A stretch of DNA of 64,000 nucleotides from Bryobacteraceae bacterium (GCA_026002875.1 BPGE01000001.1:4526001-4590000), one strand, 5' to 3'. Positions 17,328 through 27,171 are shown, counted from the first letter of the stretch. The notes: generated from the letters alone by a model not told the origin. Numbers and translations: made by a program.

Positions 17328-18014
17328 CTACTCCTCGAACTGCCTCTCCACCAGGTTCAGAAACTCGAGCGCGAAGTCGTCCATGCGCGCGGCGAATTCC
17401 TTGATTGCATGGCCGAACGCGTTGTAGGCGACGGCCGCCGGGATGGCCGCCGCGAGGCCTGCCGCCGTGGCGATGAGCGCCTCGCTGATGCCGGGCGCCA
17501 CCGCCCGCAGACTCGCGCTGCCCGCCGATCCGAGACCCTGGAACGCGTCAATGATGCCCAGAACCGTGCCGAACAGGCCGACGAAAGGCGACACCGTGGC
17601 CGTCGTCGCCAGCCAGCTCATGCGGCGCTCCAGCCGCGCCACTTCCTCGCTGATGCCCAGCTGCAGCGCGCGTTCGAGCGCGTTCTTGTTCACAATGCGG
17701 CCTCGCGCCTTGATCTGCCGGGTCACTTCCTGGTAGCCGAAGTCGAAGACGCCGGTCAGCGGGGAGACGCGGAACTGCTCGAGCGCCACCGCAACGGCGT
17801 CGAGCCCCGGCGCCTTGCGGAAGGCGCGCAGGAAGGCCGCGTTGGCCGCGCCGCCGTTGCGGAACTGCGACCACTTGGCGAAGATCACCGCCCAGCTCAT
17901 CAGCGAGGCGAGCAGAAGCAGAACGAGGACGAACTTGGCAACCGGCGAGGCCGCCAGCACCAGCTCCCACAGCGAATGCTGCTGCAGGAGCGCCAAGGGC
18001 AGGCTAGGGGACAA
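17328..18014 (-). CDS. tolQ: TolQ/ExbB/MotA-family proton-channel protein
   Basis: 228 residues with three hydrophobic segments: about 22-46, then two in the conserved block starting near residue 135 (TATVSPFVGLFGTVLGIIDAFQ and LIATAAGLAAAIPAAVAYN). It is the first gene of the tol operon. The start is a TTG at 18014, preceded by AAGGAG about 10 nt upstream; the nearby GTG at 18021 is out of frame. TolQ pentamers with TolR use proton flux to drive envelope constriction at division. Confidence 0.95.
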   Translation of the reverse strand: MSPSLPLALLQQHSLWELVLAASPVAKFVLVLLLLASLMSWAVIFAKWSQFRNGGAANAAFLRAFRKAPGLDAVAVALEQFRVSPLTGVFDFGYQEVTRQIKARGRIVNKNALERALQLGISEEVARLERRMSWLATTATVSPFVGLFGTVLGIIDAFQGLGSAGSASLRAVAPGISEALIATAAGLAAAIPAAVAYNAFGHAIKEFAARMDDFALEFLNLVERQFEE

Positions 18015-18134
18015 CGGACACGCTCCTTCTGTGGCTCTGCCTCCATCATATCGAAGGGCGGCGGAACGGCGGCATCAAACATTTCGCTCCATTTGCGTTT
18101 TATCGGGCGCTCTTCGCGGGCCGGCGGCAGACCG

Positions 18135-18140
18135 TATACT
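18135..18140 (+). promoter_or_regulatory. Probable -10 box of recN, leaving almost no 5' leader
   Basis: TATACT ends only 8 nt before the recN ATG at 18149, so transcription would begin within a few nt of the start codon. There is no Shine-Dalgarno sequence in the intervening bases. The -35 region (TTCGCG at the right distance) is a poor match. Confidence 0.45.
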
Positions 18141-18148
18141 TGTGCTGA

Positions 18149-19822
18149 ATGCTGGTGGAACTCGCCGTTGAGAATCTCGCCGTCGTCGAACGGCTGCGCC
18201 TCCGCCTGCATCCCGGATTCAACGCGCTGACCGGAGAGACAGGCAGCGGCAAGAGTCTGGTCGTGGGAGCGCTGAGCCTGCTGTTCGGCGGCCGCGCTTC
18301 AGCCGAGATGATCCGCACCGGCGAAGAGCGGGCTTTCGTGTCCGGCATCTTCGAGATCCCGCCCGACGCGCGGCTGCGCGAGCTGCTGGAGCAGGCGGGC
18401 ATCCCCGCCGAAGACGGCGAACTGCTGCTGGAGCGCGAGATCACGGCCGCGGGCAAATCGCGCGCCTGGGCCGGCTCGCGCCCCGTGACCGTGGCCTTCC
18501 TGCGCGACCTCGCCCCGTATCTGGGAGACATCCACGGCCAGCACGACCAGCAGAAACTGTTTTCGCCCGAGGCGCAGCGCGAAATGCTCGACGAGGCCGC
18601 CGGGGCGCTGGATCTGCTCGGACAGGTGCGCGAGGCGTGGCAGGGCTGGCGCGCCGCGCTGCGGGAGCTGGCGGATCTGGACCGCGCCGAACAGGAGCGC
18701 CTCCGCATGGCAGACCTGTGGTCCATGCAGCGGAATGAAATCGCCGCCGCCGCGCTGAAGCCTGGCGAGGACGCGCAGCTCGAGAACGAGCGCCGCGTGC
18801 TGCGCAATGTCGCCAAGCTCAGCGAGGCCGTCGCGGCGGCTTACGGGCTGCTGGAGGAATCGGAATCGAGCGCGGGCGCGGGCGTCGGGCAGGCGCTGAA
18901 GCGCCTGGAGGAAGCGGCCCGCATCGACGCCACGCTCGCATCCGTGGTGGAGACGCTGCGCCCCGCGCAGATCGCTATCCGGGAGGCTTCCCACGAGCTG
19001 CGCCACTATCTCGGCAACCTGGAAGCGGACCCGCGGCGGCTGGAAGAAGTGGAAGCGCGGCTGGCAATGATCGAGCGCCTGAAGCGCAAGTACGGAACGA
19101 CGATCGAAGAGATCCTGGCGTTCTTCGACGATGTCTCGTCGCGGCTGGCCGCGCTGGAAAGCGCGGGCGAACGCCGCAGCGCTCTGGAAGAGTCGATCGC
19201 GCGGCTGGAAGCCCGCTTCCACGAGCTGGCCCGCGAGCTGCGCGAGCTGCGCACGCGCGCGGCGCGCAAACTGGCGCGCAAGGTTCAGGAAGAGCTGGCG
19301 GGGCTGGCCATGCCGGGCGCGGCGTTCCGGATTCAGGTGGAAGCGTGCGAACCCGGCGAGACCGGCATGGACGCGGTGCAATTCCTGTTTTCAGCCAATG
19401 CGGGCGAGGAGCCGCGCCCGCTGGAGCGCGTGGCCAGCGGCGGAGAACTCTCACGCGTGGCGCTGGCCATCAAGACCTGCATGGCGCCAGCGCGGGAAGG
19501 CGCGGCGCGGACGCTGGTGTTCGACGAAGTGGACGCAGGCGTCGGCGGAGCCGCGGGCGAAATGATCGGCCGGCGCCTGCGCGAGCTGGCGCGCCGCCAT
19601 CAGGTGCTGTGCGTGACGCATCTGCCGCAGATCGCCGCCTTCGCCGAGCACCATTACCTGGTCTCGAAAAGCGAAGCCGGCGGCAGGACCGCCGCCGGCG
19701 TCGAACTGCTGGGCAATCAGGAGCGCGTGCGCGAGATCGCCCGCATGATGTCGGGGCAGAAGCTCACGCAGGAAGCGCTGCGCCACGCCGAGAAGCTGAT
19801 CGAGCAGTTCTCGGCGCGCTGA
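18149..19822 (+). CDS. recN: DNA repair ATPase RecN
   Basis: 557 residues, the normal RecN length. An SMC-like ABC head is split around a coiled coil. Walker A GETGSGKSLVVGALSLLFG lies near residue 31 and the QHDQQKL Q-loop region near residue 130. The coiled coil (about 155-360) is rich in Glu/Arg/Leu, and the C-terminal half-head carries the signature ASGGELSRVALAIK and Walker B LVFDEVDAGVGG. It acts early in double-strand-break repair. It is divergent from tolQ and convergent with the sugar isomerase gene (6 bp gap). Confidence 0.95.
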   Translation: MLVELAVENLAVVERLRLRLHPGFNALTGETGSGKSLVVGALSLLFGGRASAEMIRTGEERAFVSGIFEIPPDARLRELLEQAGIPAEDGELLLEREITAAGKSRAWAGSRPVTVAFLRDLAPYLGDIHGQHDQQKLFSPEAQREMLDEAAGALDLLGQVREAWQGWRAALRELADLDRAEQERLRMADLWSMQRNEIAAAALKPGEDAQLENERRVLRNVAKLSEAVAAAYGLLEESESSAGAGVGQALKRLEEAARIDATLASVVETLRPAQIAIREASHELRHYLGNLEADPRRLEEVEARLAMIERLKRKYGTTIEEILAFFDDVSSRLAALESAGERRSALEESIARLEARFHELARELRELRTRAARKLARKVQEELAGLAMPGAAFRIQVEACEPGETGMDAVQFLFSANAGEEPRPLERVASGGELSRVALAIKTCMAPAREGAARTLVFDEVDAGVGGAAGEMIGRRLRELARRHQVLCVTHLPQIAAFAEHHYLVSKSEAGGRTAAGVELLGNQERVREIARMMSGQKLTQEALRHAEKLIEQFSAR

Positions 19823-19828
19823 GCTCGC

Positions 19829-21238
19829 TCAGCCCTTGTGCCAGTACATCTCCCAGCCGAGATACTTGCGCCCGGCTTCATAGACCGCCGCAGCCACCTG
19901 CGAGAGGTTCGCCGCCACATGGTGCTCGAAGCCGTTCTCGCAGATGTAGTGCAGCAGAGCCTGCAGGTTCGGGATGCGCGCCACGCCGGCGCCGCCGAAG
20001 GTCTCGAGCGGATCGCTGGTGAACTCGCCCTCGCCGACGTAGGCTTTGAGTTTCCCTTCCGCATCGCACGTGGAAAGGCGCAGGTAGGTCATCGGACCCG
20101 CCTTGACGCGGCCCACCACCGTGCCGAACGTGTTCAGCTTGCCCACCGTGCCGGCGATGATTTCCTGGTAGTCCATCCGCGCCGTTTCGAAGAAGTGCTT
20201 GGGCAGGTTGGAGCAGTGGAAGCAGACGCACTTGTCGGGATCTTCGCCGTAGTTGTTGTTCCAGTCCAGCAGCGCGCTGGGCGTGCCGGAGGCCAGCGCG
20301 AGCGCGTACATGGCCACCACGCCCGGAACGTCCACCTCGCAGGCGCTCGGCAGCAGCCGGTTCGACATCATGCTCATCACCGTGCAGGGCACGACGCCGA
20401 AGTACTCCTCCATCGAGGTCCAGCACTGCACGGCCGTCACGGTGATGTCGTTGTCGGCCATCCAGCGGTCCACGACAACGGCGAGCTTCGCCATCTTCAG
20501 CAGCGCCGTGGCGTCGATGCCCGCCGTGCTGACGTAGCTGTTGATCTCGGCGAGCTTGGCCTGAACGGCGGCATCGTCGTCCTTCAGCCGCCCGATGCGG
20601 CCGAAGATCTCCGACAGGTCGATCGTGTCGACATCGATGCCGGAGGCTTCCAGCAGCTTCTCGCTGTAGCGGACGGTGTTGAACGCCGCCGGACGGGCGC
20701 CAATGGCTCCGACGCGGCAACGGCGCAGACCGTTCACGACGCGGCAGACGGCGGCGAACCACTCGACGTCTTTCGCGAAGTCTTCACTGGAAGGCGCCAC
20801 CGTATGGAGCTTTGTGAGCGAGTACGGGATGCCGAACTGTTTGAGGTTGTTGCAGACGCTCATCTTGCCGCAGAAGCTGTCGCGGCGGTCTGCGATCGTC
20901 ATGCTGGAAGCGCGGTCCGGGGTGGCCTGCACCAGCACGGGCACCTTCAGCCCTGCTCCCCGCAGCGCCTCGGCCACGCCCCGCTCGTCGCCGAAGTTGG
21001 GCAGCGTCACGATGACGCCGTCGATCTCATGGCGGTGGCGGTCGAACAGCTCGGCGCACTTCTTCGCGTCCGCGCGCGTCTCCACGGCGCCGTACTTGGT
21101 CTCTTCCGGCGACAGCACCACGACGCCGTAACCCAATTTCTCGAGAACCTGAATCATTTCCTCGCGGCCGGACTTGGCCAGGTGGTCAGGAAAGAATCCC
21201 CGGTTGCCGACGATCAACCCGAACGTCTGTTTCTTCAT
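19829..21238 (-). CDS. L-fucose/L-arabinose isomerase-family protein
   Basis: 469 residues from the ATG at 21238 (MKKQTFGLIVGNRGFFP). The Rossmann-like N-terminal domain and the C-terminal region (TAVQCWTSMEEYFGVVPCTVMS; EVDVPGVVAMYALALASG; LDWNNNYG) are typical of the FucI/AraA-like ketol-isomerase superfamily, in which Glu, Asp and His ligate a divalent metal. The specific sugar is not evident. It carries its own promoter with a LacI-type operator, implying sugar-induced expression. The frame is open upstream to 21454, but that extension crosses the promoter and is rejected. Confidence 0.85.
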   Translation of the reverse strand: MKKQTFGLIVGNRGFFPDHLAKSGREEMIQVLEKLGYGVVVLSPEETKYGAVETRADAKKCAELFDRHRHEIDGVIVTLPNFGDERGVAEALRGAGLKVPVLVQATPDRASSMTIADRRDSFCGKMSVCNNLKQFGIPYSLTKLHTVAPSSEDFAKDVEWFAAVCRVVNGLRRCRVGAIGARPAAFNTVRYSEKLLEASGIDVDTIDLSEIFGRIGRLKDDDAAVQAKLAEINSYVSTAGIDATALLKMAKLAVVVDRWMADNDITVTAVQCWTSMEEYFGVVPCTVMSMMSNRLLPSACEVDVPGVVAMYALALASGTPSALLDWNNNYGEDPDKCVCFHCSNLPKHFFETARMDYQEIIAGTVGKLNTFGTVVGRVKAGPMTYLRLSTCDAEGKLKAYVGEGEFTSDPLETFGGAGVARIPNLQALLHYICENGFEHHVAANLSQVAAAVYEAGRKYLGWEMYWHKG

Positions 21239-21250
21239 AAGAGTGGCTCC

Positions 21251-21264
21251 TGCAAACGATTGCA
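21251..21264 (-). promoter_or_regulatory. LacI/GalR-family operator upstream of the isomerase gene
   Basis: The 14-bp site TGCAAACGATTGCA fits TGNAANCGNTTNCA, the symmetrical consensus used by LacI/GalR-family repressors (central CG with TGCAA/TTGCA arms). It lies just downstream of the predicted -10 box and 13 bp before the start codon, overlapping the expected transcription start, an ideal position for repression. The repressor gene is not in this window. Confidence 0.65.
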
Positions 21265-21272
21265 ATGCTGCG

Positions 21273-21301
21273 ATTCTATCGTCTTCGCCCGCAGCGGTCA
21301 A
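21273..21301 (-). promoter_or_regulatory. Sigma-70 promoter of the sugar isomerase gene
   Basis: On the minus strand TTGACC (21296-21301) and TAGAAT (21273-21278) are separated by exactly 17 bp, a five-of-six match to each consensus hexamer with optimal spacing. The start point would fall near 21266, giving a leader of about 28 nt. Confidence 0.7.
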
Positions 21302-21341
21302 CGAAGAACCGCAACCGGCTGCTACACTGAAATTTCCCCCC

Positions 21342-21572
21342 GTGAGCAAGATTCTCAGGCTGCTGGCTGGCATCGGATTGTGTATCCTAGGCATCATCGG
21401 CTGGCTGTTGCCGATCATGCCGGGTTGGGCTTTCATGATCCCGGGGCTGATCATTCTGTCCGACTTCTTTCCGCCGCTGCGGCGGGCTCTTCACTGGGCC
21501 CGAGACAAAGTGAAAGAGGAGGCGGCCAGATTCAGGGACCGGCCCGGCCAGGGGCAGCCGCCCCACAGTTGA
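21342..21572 (+). CDS. Small PGPGW-like transmembrane protein
   Basis: 76 residues from a GTG at 21342. Two hydrophobic stretches flank a conserved-looking turn, [20 protein letters not shown], which resembles the PGPGW family of small membrane proteins, followed by a charged cytoplasmic tail ([16 protein letters not shown]). Function is unknown. The frame is open much further upstream, across the divergent promoter, but residues before the GTG look non-coding. It ends 4 bp before the DAHP synthase gene, so the two are co-transcribed. A TACACT -10-like element lies at 21323-21328. Confidence 0.7.
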   Translation: MSKILRLLAGIGLCILGIIGWLLPIMPGWAFMIPGLIILSDFFPPLRRALHWARDKVKEEAARFRDRPGQGQPPHS

Positions 21573-21576
21573 GTCC

Positions 21577-22647
21577 ATGCCGTACCGCACCGACGACGTC
21601 CGCATCCAGCAGATCTACGAGCTGATCACGCCGCAGGCGCTGCTCGATCAGTTTCCCCTGCACGACGAGGGCGCGAAGCTCATCTGGGAAGCGCGCCACA
21701 CGATTCACGATCTGCTGTATGGAAAGGATCAGCGCCTGGCAGTCGTCGCCGGGCCCTGCTCGATCCACGACGTGGCCGCGGCGGAGGACTACGCGGGGAA
21801 GCTGCTGGAACTGAGCCGGCAGTACAGGGACGCGCTGTTCGTGATCATGCGCGTCTACTTCGAGAAGCCGCGCACGACCGTGGGCTGGAAGGGCCTGATC
21901 AACGATCCCTACCTCGACGGCAGCTTCCAGATCAACGAGGGGCTGCGGCGCGCGCGCGGCCTGCTGCTGCGGCTGACGCAGATGGGGGTTCCCTGCGCCA
22001 CGGAATTCCTGGACATGATCACGCCGCAGTACATCGGCGACCTGATCTCGTACGGCGCCATCGGCGCCCGCACGACGGAGAGCCAGGTGCACCGGGAGCT
22101 CGCCAGCGGACTGTCCTGCCCGGTCGGCTTCAAGAACGGAACGGACGGCAACTTCAAGGTGGCCATCGATGCGGTGCGCGCCGCCCGCATCTCGCATCAT
22201 TTCCTGTCCGTCACCAAGGCGGGCCACTCCGCCATCGTCTGCACGAAGGGCAACAAGGATTGCCACGTCATTCTGCGCGGCGGCAAGCTGCCGAACTTCG
22301 ACGAACAGTCGATCGAGACGGTCCTGCTCAGCCTGCGCGGCGCGAAGCTGCCGGACCGCGTGATGGTGGACTGCTCGCACGCCAACTCGCTGAAGAACTA
22401 CCGCCTGCAGTCGGCCGTGGCGCGGAACCTGGCCATGCAGATCGCCGCCGGACAGACGGGCATCTTCGGCGTCATGCTCGAATCGTTCCTCGTCGCCGGA
22501 CGGCAGGACCTCGTCCCCGGGCAGCCTCTGGTCTACGGGCAATCCATCACCGACGCCTGCATCGACATCGAAGAGACGCGGCAGATCTTCGACCTGCTGG
22601 CCGAAGCCACGCTGCGACGGATGACCGCGTCCGCGGCCTCTCTGTGA
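21577..22647 (+). CDS. aroG: 3-deoxy-7-phosphoheptulonate synthase, class I (AroF/G/H type)
   Basis: 356 residues, the length of E. coli AroG. Family motifs are [10 protein letters not shown] (about 49-58), [55 protein letters not shown], and [10 protein letters not shown] with metal ligands. It condenses phosphoenolpyruvate with erythrose-4-phosphate, the first step towards aromatic amino acids, complementing aroDE in this window. Which amino acid inhibits it cannot be told from the sequence by eye. Confidence 0.95.
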   Translation: MPYRTDDVRIQQIYELITPQALLDQFPLHDEGAKLIWEARHTIHDLLYGKDQRLAVVAGPCSIHDVAAAEDYAGKLLELSRQYRDALFVIMRVYFEKPRTTVGWKGLINDPYLDGSFQINEGLRRARGLLLRLTQMGVPCATEFLDMITPQYIGDLISYGAIGARTTESQVHRELASGLSCPVGFKNGTDGNFKVAIDAVRAARISHHFLSVTKAGHSAIVCTKGNKDCHVILRGGKLPNFDEQSIETVLLSLRGAKLPDRVMVDCSHANSLKNYRLQSAVARNLAMQIAAGQTGIFGVMLESFLVAGRQDLVPGQPLVYGQSITDACIDIEETRQIFDLLAEATLRRMTASAASL

Positions 22648-22663
22648 CGCAGGCCGGCTGCGG

Positions 22664-22669
22664 GACAAT
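22664..22669 (+). promoter_or_regulatory. Possible -10 box of uvrA close to the start codon
   Basis: GACAAT lies 9 nt before the uvrA ATG at 22679, so an mRNA from it would have practically no leader. It belongs to a recurrent pattern of TA/GA-CAAT-like hexamers just before start codons in this window. Without transcription data it remains a weak call. Confidence 0.35.
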
Positions 22670-22678
22670 GGAATATCG

Positions 22679-25441
22679 ATGATCGACCGCATCTCCGTGC
22701 ACGGCGCACGGGTGCACAACCTGAAAAACGTCAGCGTCTCGATTCCCCGCGGCTCGTTCACCGTCATTACGGGACTGTCGGGCTCGGGCAAGTCCTCGCT
22801 GGCGTTCGACACGATCTACGCCGAGGGCCAGCGCCGCTATGTCGAGACGCTGTCGCCTTACGCCCGGCAGTTCCTCGACCAGATGGAACGGCCGGACGTG
22901 GACTCGATCGACGGCCTGTCGCCGGCCATCTCGATCGAGCAGAAAACCACCAGCCGCAGCCCCCGCTCCACGGTCGGCACGATCACGGAGATTTACGACT
23001 ACCTCCGTCTGCTGTGGTCTTCCATCGGCACGCCGCACTGCCCTTCCTGCGGCATTCCCATCACGCGCCAGACCACCCAGCAGATTGTCGAACAGGTGAT
23101 GGCGCTTCCGGCGGGCGAGCGCGTCATGATCCTGGCTCCCATCGTCCGGGGCAGGAAGGGCGAATACCGCAAGGAGCTGGAGAAGTTCGCGCGCGCCGGA
23201 TTCGTGCGCGCGCGGATCGACGGCGAGCTGCGCTCGCTGGATGAGGACATCCGGCTGGACAAGCGGCGGAACCATACGATCGAAGTGGTGGTGGACCGGC
23301 TGCCGCTGAAACCCGACTCCGCGCGCCGGCTGGAAGCTTCCGTGGAGACGGCCACGAGGCTCGCCAACGGTCTCGTCACCGTGGTTCACGTGGGCGGCGA
23401 GGAGCGGCTCTACTCGCTGAAGCTCGCCTGCCCCGAGTGCGGGCAGAGCGTGCCGGAGATCGAGCCGCGCTCGTTTTCCTTCAACAGTCCGTACGGCGCC
23501 TGCGAAGCCTGTCACGGGCTCGGCGCCACGTGGTCGTTCGACCCGCTGAAGGTGATCGCCGATCCGTCGCGGCCGCTGTTCGACGGGGGCCTCGGCCCCG
23601 GCAGCTCCAGCATGCTGATGCAGCAGGCCGTGCACGCGCTGGCGCGGCAGCTCCGCATCCGGCTGGACCGCCCGTTTGAAGAGCTGCCGGCAAAACAGCA
23701 GCAGGCGCTGCTGCACGGGGCCGGGGGCATGCCCGGCATTCTGGCCCTGCTGCAGCGCTCCTTCGAGGACGCCACCGAGGGCTACCGCGAGTATCTGGCC
23801 GACTTCATGTCTCCCTCGGAGTGCGCCGCCTGCGGCGGCCGCCGGCTCCGGCCGTCGAGCCTCGCGGTGAAACTGAAAGGCCTGTCGATCGCGGAATTCA
23901 CCGCCCTGCCCGTATCGCGGGCGCTGGACGAAATCCGCTCCTGGACGCTGACGCCGCGGGAGGAGCAGATCGCGGCGCGCATCGTGGAAGAGGTGCGCCA
24001 CCGGCTGTCCTTCCTGTGCGAAGTGGGGCTCGACTATCTTTCGCTGGACCGCTCCGCCGCCACGCTCTCCGGCGGCGAATCGCAGCGCATCCGGCTGGCC
24101 ACGCAGATCGGCTCGCGCCTGCGCGGCGTGCTGTACGTGCTCGACGAGCCCTCCATCGGCCTGCATCCGCGCGATAACGAGCGGCTGCTGGCGACGCTCA
24201 CGCGGCTCCGCGATCTCGGCAACACGGTGCTCGTGGTGGAGCACGACGAGGAGACCATCGAACGGGCCGACTACGTCATCGATCTGGGCCCCGGCGCGGG
24301 CCGGCTGGGCGGCGAGCTGATCGCCGCCGGCAAGCCGGCCGATATCGCCGCGCATCCGCGGTCGCTGACCGGCGCCTATCTGGCCGGGCGCCGCTCGATT
24401 CCGCTGCCGCCGGCGCGCCGTCCCGGCAACGGTCTGAAGCTGGTGCTGCGGGGCGCGCGCCATCACAACCTGAAGAACATCGACGTCGAGTTTCCGCTCG
24501 GGATGTTTCTCTGCGTCACCGGCGTCAGCGGCAGCGGCAAGTCGACGCTCGTGCATGACATCCTGTACCGGGTGCTGGCGCAGCACATCTACGGCGCCAG
24601 GACGCCGCCGGGACTGTTCGACTCCATCGAGGGGCTCGAGCACATCGACAAGGTGATCGAGATCGACCAGACGCCGATCGGCCGCTCGCCGCGCTCGAAT
24701 CCCGCCACGTACACGGGCGTCTTCACGCCGATCCGCGAGCTGTACGCCATGCTGCCGGAGGCTCGGGAGCGCGGCTACAAGCCGGGGCGGTTCTCGTTCA
24801 ACGTGAAAGGGGGACGCTGCGAAGCCTGCCAGGGCGACGGCGTCAAGCGGATCGAGATGAACTTCCTGCCGGACGTGTACGTGCCGTGCGACGTCTGCCG
24901 CGGGCGGCGGTACAACTCGGAGACGCTGGCGGTGCGCTTCAACGGCGTCTCCATCGCCGATCTGCTGGAGATGACCATCGAAGACGCGCTCGAGCTGCTG
25001 AAAAACATCCCGCAGATCCAGACGAAGCTCCAGACCCTGGTGGATGTCGGGCTCGGGTATCTGCATCTCGGCCAGTCCTCGACGACACTGTCCGGAGGCG
25101 AGGCGCAGCGGATCAAGCTGGCGCGGGAGCTGTCGCGCCGCCAGACGGGCAAGACGCTCTACATTCTGGATGAACCCACGACGGGGCTTCACTTCGAGGA
25201 CATCCGCAAGCTGCTGGACGTGCTCAACCAGCTTGTGGATCTGGGCAATACCGTGCTCGTGATCGAACACCAGCTGGACGTGATCAAGTCGGCCGACTGG
25301 ATCATCGACCTGGGGCCGGAGGGCGGCGAAAAGGGCGGCACGGTGGTGGCCGCGGGTCCGCCGGAGCACGTGGTCCGCTCCCGCCGCAGCCACACGGCGC
25401 GCGCACTTGAAAAAGCGCTGAAAAACGGCAAAGCTGGTTAG
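22679..25441 (+). CDS. uvrA: UvrABC excinuclease subunit A
   Basis: 920 residues, full length. The first ATPase half has Walker [16 protein letters not shown] at about 31-45 and a zinc-finger region with CPSCG and CPECG pairs, followed by CEACHGLG. The first signature [12 protein letters not shown] and Walker [15 protein letters not shown] follow. The second half has Walker [14 protein letters not shown], zinc finger CEACQGDG to [10 protein letters not shown], signature [12 protein letters not shown] and Walker [15 protein letters not shown]. It detects bulky DNA damage in nucleotide-excision repair together with UvrB. Confidence 0.98.
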   Translation: MIDRISVHGARVHNLKNVSVSIPRGSFTVITGLSGSGKSSLAFDTIYAEGQRRYVETLSPYARQFLDQMERPDVDSIDGLSPAISIEQKTTSRSPRSTVGTITEIYDYLRLLWSSIGTPHCPSCGIPITRQTTQQIVEQVMALPAGERVMILAPIVRGRKGEYRKELEKFARAGFVRARIDGELRSLDEDIRLDKRRNHTIEVVVDRLPLKPDSARRLEASVETATRLANGLVTVVHVGGEERLYSLKLACPECGQSVPEIEPRSFSFNSPYGACEACHGLGATWSFDPLKVIADPSRPLFDGGLGPGSSSMLMQQAVHALARQLRIRLDRPFEELPAKQQQALLHGAGGMPGILALLQRSFEDATEGYREYLADFMSPSECAACGGRRLRPSSLAVKLKGLSIAEFTALPVSRALDEIRSWTLTPREEQIAARIVEEVRHRLSFLCEVGLDYLSLDRSAATLSGGESQRIRLATQIGSRLRGVLYVLDEPSIGLHPRDNERLLATLTRLRDLGNTVLVVEHDEETIERADYVIDLGPGAGRLGGELIAAGKPADIAAHPRSLTGAYLAGRRSIPLPPARRPGNGLKLVLRGARHHNLKNIDVEFPLGMFLCVTGVSGSGKSTLVHDILYRVLAQHIYGARTPPGLFDSIEGLEHIDKVIEIDQTPIGRSPRSNPATYTGVFTPIRELYAMLPEARERGYKPGRFSFNVKGGRCEACQGDGVKRIEMNFLPDVYVPCDVCRGRRYNSETLAVRFNGVSIADLLEMTIEDALELLKNIPQIQTKLQTLVDVGLGYLHLGQSSTTLSGGEAQRIKLARELSRRQTGKTLYILDEPTTGLHFEDIRKLLDVLNQLVDLGNTVLVIEHQLDVIKSADWIIDLGPEGGEKGGTVVAAGPPEHVVRSRRSHTARALEKALKNGKAG

Positions 25442-25449
25442 GAGCCGCC

Positions 25450-26409
25450 TTGAGCAAGTACCGCGAGACGCCCCTCGATTTCTCCCGCCTCTCGACAATC
25501 CCGCTGGCCGAACGGGGCGGGAAGGTGCGGATCGAGCACATGGGCGCTCCCCACAGGAAAGGCGCCACGCTGGCGGAATGGCTGGACCGTCTGCCGCGCC
25601 TGCTGGCGGCGGACTCGCTGCGGGCGGTCGTCTCCTCGATTCTGGAAGCGCGCCGGCGGGGCCGCGCCATTCTGTGGGGGCTGGGCGGACATGTCGTGAA
25701 GTGCGGGCTGGCGCCGGTGCTCGCGGATCTGATGGACCGCGGTTTCATCACGGGCATCGCCATGAACGGCGCCACGTCGATCCACGACTTTGAAATCGCC
25801 CTGGCCGGCTGCACGAGCGAAGACGTGGAGGCCGTTCTCCCGGACGGACGGTTCGGCTCGGCGGAAGAAACGGGGCGGCTGATGAACGAGGCCATCCGGA
25901 GGGCGCAGAGCGAAGACAGCGGGCTGGGCGAGGCGCTCGGAGCGGCGCTGGACAGGCTGGCGCCCGCGGAGTTTGCGCCCTACTCGATCCTGCTGCAGGC
26001 GTGGCGGCGCTCGATTCCGGCGACGGTGCACGTGGCCGTAGGAACGGACACGCCGCACACGCATCCCGCCGCCAGCGGCGCGGCCATTGGAGAGGCGTCG
26101 CACCGCGACTTCCGCCTGTTCTGCTCGCTCGTGCGCGGGCTGGATGACGGGGGCGTCTATCTGAACGTGGGTTCGGCGGTCGTGCTTCCCGAGGTGTTTC
26201 TGAAAGCCGTGTCGGCGGTGCGCAATCTGCGGTACCCGCTGGCCGGCTTCACGACGGTGAACTTCGATTTTCTGCAGCACTACCGGCCGCGGGTGAACGT
26301 GGTGGAGCGGCCGCATGCGCAGGCCGGGGGGGCGGGCTATTCGATCACCGGCCACCATGAGATTCTGGTGCCGCTGCTGGCGGCGCTGCTGGTCGAGGCT
26401 GAGCCATGA
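25450..26409 (+). CDS. Conserved protein with deoxyhypusine-synthase-like motif
   Basis: 319 residues from a TTG start at 25450 with AGGAG overlapping the uvrA stop. The strongest block is GLGGHVVKCGLAPVLADLM then IAMNGATSIHDFEIALAG (residues 77-119), which resembles the NAD/spermidine site of deoxyhypusine synthase, with Lys84 a candidate for the covalent lysine. A second conserved-looking block is HVAVGTDTPHTHPAASGAAIG. Bacteria generally lack eIF5A-type hypusination, so a related aminobutyl-transfer or unrelated role is likely. The neighbouring protease gene overlaps its stop (ATGA). Confidence 0.6.
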   Translation: MSKYRETPLDFSRLSTIPLAERGGKVRIEHMGAPHRKGATLAEWLDRLPRLLAADSLRAVVSSILEARRRGRAILWGLGGHVVKCGLAPVLADLMDRGFITGIAMNGATSIHDFEIALAGCTSEDVEAVLPDGRFGSAEETGRLMNEAIRRAQSEDSGLGEALGAALDRLAPAEFAPYSILLQAWRRSIPATVHVAVGTDTPHTHPAASGAAIGEASHRDFRLFCSLVRGLDDGGVYLNVGSAVVLPEVFLKAVSAVRNLRYPLAGFTTVNFDFLQHYRPRVNVVERPHAQAGGAGYSITGHHEILVPLLAALLVEAEP

Positions 26410-27134
26410 CGGCGCCCGCTCCGCCTTCCGCAGCGCGCACGGATCCTTTCTGGTCGTGGCGGGACGCGGCGCTGCTGGCGGCGCTCACCATCCCCTGCTT
26501 TTCCCTGGCCGTGGCACTGACCCACGGCTTTTTTCTGCTGCTGCCGCGCATGCCGGGAGAGGCGGCGCGCGCGCTCACGATGCAGTTTGCGTTCTACGTG
26601 TTCTGGTTCGGCGCCCTGTGGCTGATCCTCTGGCAACGCTACCACGCGCCGTTCTGGAGCTCCCTGGGATGGCGCTTCCCGTGGCCGAACATGCTGTTCA
26701 CCGGCATTCTGGGACCCGGACTCGTGGTCGTCATCGCCGTGCTCGGGGAACTGCTCCATACGCCCGTGATCGACAACGCCGTGGCGCGGCTGCTGCGCGA
26801 CCGGTGGTCGATCCTGCTGGTCGGGACGTTCGCCGTCACGCTGGGTCCGCTGGCCGAGGAGCTGATCTTCCGCGGTTTCATCCAGCCGCTGGCCATCCGC
26901 TCGTTCGGCATCTGGGCGGGCATCTCGCTGGCCAGCGCGCCGTTCGCGCTGCTGCACGGTCCGCAATACGCCTGGAACTGGCAGCATATGCTGCTGCTGT
27001 TCCTGGCGTCGTTCGTCTTCGGGTACACGCGGCACCGGACAGGGTCCACCACGGCTTCCACGGTGGTTCACGCCACCTACAACCTCACGTTCTTCGTCGG
27101 CTATCTGGCGCAGCGGCGCGAGCTGCTGATGTGA
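26406..27134 (+). CDS. CPBP-family intramembrane metalloprotease
   Basis: 242 residues with about 6-8 membrane segments. CAAX-protease/bacteriocin-processing motifs are complete: Glu151-Glu152 and Arg156 in AEELIFRGF, His184 in FALLHGPQY, and His222/Asn226 in VVHATYN, the metal and catalytic residues of the Abi/CPBP family. The substrate is unknown. It overlaps the preceding gene by 4 nt (ATGA), so the two proteins are made in step. Confidence 0.88.
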   Translation: MTAPAPPSAARTDPFWSWRDAALLAALTIPCFSLAVALTHGFFLLLPRMPGEAARALTMQFAFYVFWFGALWLILWQRYHAPFWSSLGWRFPWPNMLFTGILGPGLVVVIAVLGELLHTPVIDNAVARLLRDRWSILLVGTFAVTLGPLAEELIFRGFIQPLAIRSFGIWAGISLASAPFALLHGPQYAWNWQHMLLLFLASFVFGYTRHRTGSTTASTVVHATYNLTFFVGYLAQRRELLM

Positions 27135-27171
27135 CGGCCGCGCGCCGCGTGGTTCAATGGAAGTTTCCCCT

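Noticed and set aside
18015-18148. Search for a LexA/SOS box before recN (and before uvrA)
   Set aside because: No CTGT-N8-ACAG or GAAC-N4-GTTC-like palindrome is present in either upstream region.
21239-21454. N-terminal extension of the isomerase ORF to 21454
   Set aside because: It would run through the promoter, the LacI-type operator and the divergent gene; the predicted residues are low-complexity and unlike the family.
22547-25498. A 983-codon open frame antisense to uvrA
   Set aside because: High GC content leaves long stop-free antisense frames. The composition is His/Arg/Gln-rich and matches no domain, and uvrA on the other strand is unmistakable. Similar shadows at 35187-37115, 37608-40322 and 55756-58113 were dropped for the same reason.
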